From positions 1 through 30,678 of IMG/VR virus record IMGVR_UViG_3300040801_004430: a stretch of 30,678 nucleotides of DNA. The stretch is one strand, 5' to 3'. Below, one piece after another: positions 30,638-30,678 of the stretch. How positions within the stretch are numbered: the first letter of the stretch is position 1; each line of letters starts with the position of its first letter. The stretch is from a virus. The notes beneath the pieces are model-generated. The model worked only from the letters and a program-made list of their open reading frames with translations. It searched no databases and was not told the origin of the DNA. The translations under genes were made by a program, and so were the position numbers.

Positions 30638-30678
30638 AGGAGCCGATCACCATTTTTAAGGGCGGTCGAGAGTGGCTC
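30634..30678 (+). CDS. Start of a further gene (partial, runs off the right edge)
   Basis: An ATG at 30634 overlaps the stop of the preceding gene (ATGA) and the frame MKEPITIFKGGREWL stays open to the edge. The same coupled arrangement joins the other genes of this operon, so it is probably real. Too little is visible to say what it is. Confidence 0.55.
   Translation, partial: MKEPITIFKGGREWL

Overview
The window is part of a double-stranded DNA phage or prophage with a contractile tail (myovirus type), from a GC-rich Gram-negative bacterium. The contractile tail is shown by a tail sheath gene, a tail tube-like gene, a lambda G/GT-like frameshifting tail chaperone and a tape measure gene. 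A Gram-negative host is inferred from an encoded lipoprotein with a lipobox and a VasI/TagO-like domain. A temperate life style is inferred from two XRE repressors, one coupled to an ImmA-type protease. No integrase, lysis gene, baseplate or tail fibre lies in the window. The host lineage cannot be fixed from sequence alone; a deltaproteobacterial or myxobacterial-type host is only a guess.

Layout. Positions 1-15355 hold one leftward late operon, read from right to left: small terminase, a small unknown, large terminase, an Acb2/Tad1-like small protein, portal, MuF head protein fused to a C39/papain-like peptidase (with a small overlapping downstream gene that may be its immunity protein), scaffold-like protein, decoration protein, major capsid protein, an unknown, an initiator tRNA, head-tail connector and neck genes, sheath, tube, chaperone with a -1 frameshift, and a tape measure running off the left edge. 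Positions 15356-15818 are non-coding and hold a large, nearly symmetrical nested inverted repeat. Next comes a rightward lipoprotein gene (a likely moron), then a leftward early operon (16948-21515): SF3 primase-helicase, two Cys-rich small proteins, a ParB-like/beta-class DNA methyltransferase fusion and a small protein.

The control region (21516-24798) holds XRE regulator 1 (rightward), a two-gene accessory cassette (soluble protein plus four-helix membrane protein), and an ImmA-like protease with XRE regulator 2 (leftward). The rightward early operon (24799-30678) carries an excisionase-like HTH protein, a zinc-ribbon protein, an ERF annealing protein, SSB, a 420-base non-coding stretch with two tRNA-like elements, a YqaJ-type exonuclease with unusual N-terminal domains, an OB-fold/HD nuclease, and the start of one more gene.

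How it fits together. The same 11-base palindrome lies at the same place between the -35 and -10 boxes of two promoters 3.4 kb apart, one for the leftward replication/methylation operon and one for the rightward recombination operon. One repressor, probably XRE1, could therefore hold both early operons off together. XRE2 appears to use a different operator, in its own promoter and beside the start of the rightward operon. The most notable points are the MuF-peptidase/immunity-like pair, the nested palindrome at 15475-15748, a cluster of five GGTACC sites in palindromic pairs inside the methyltransferase gene, the shared operator geometry, and the accessory cassette.
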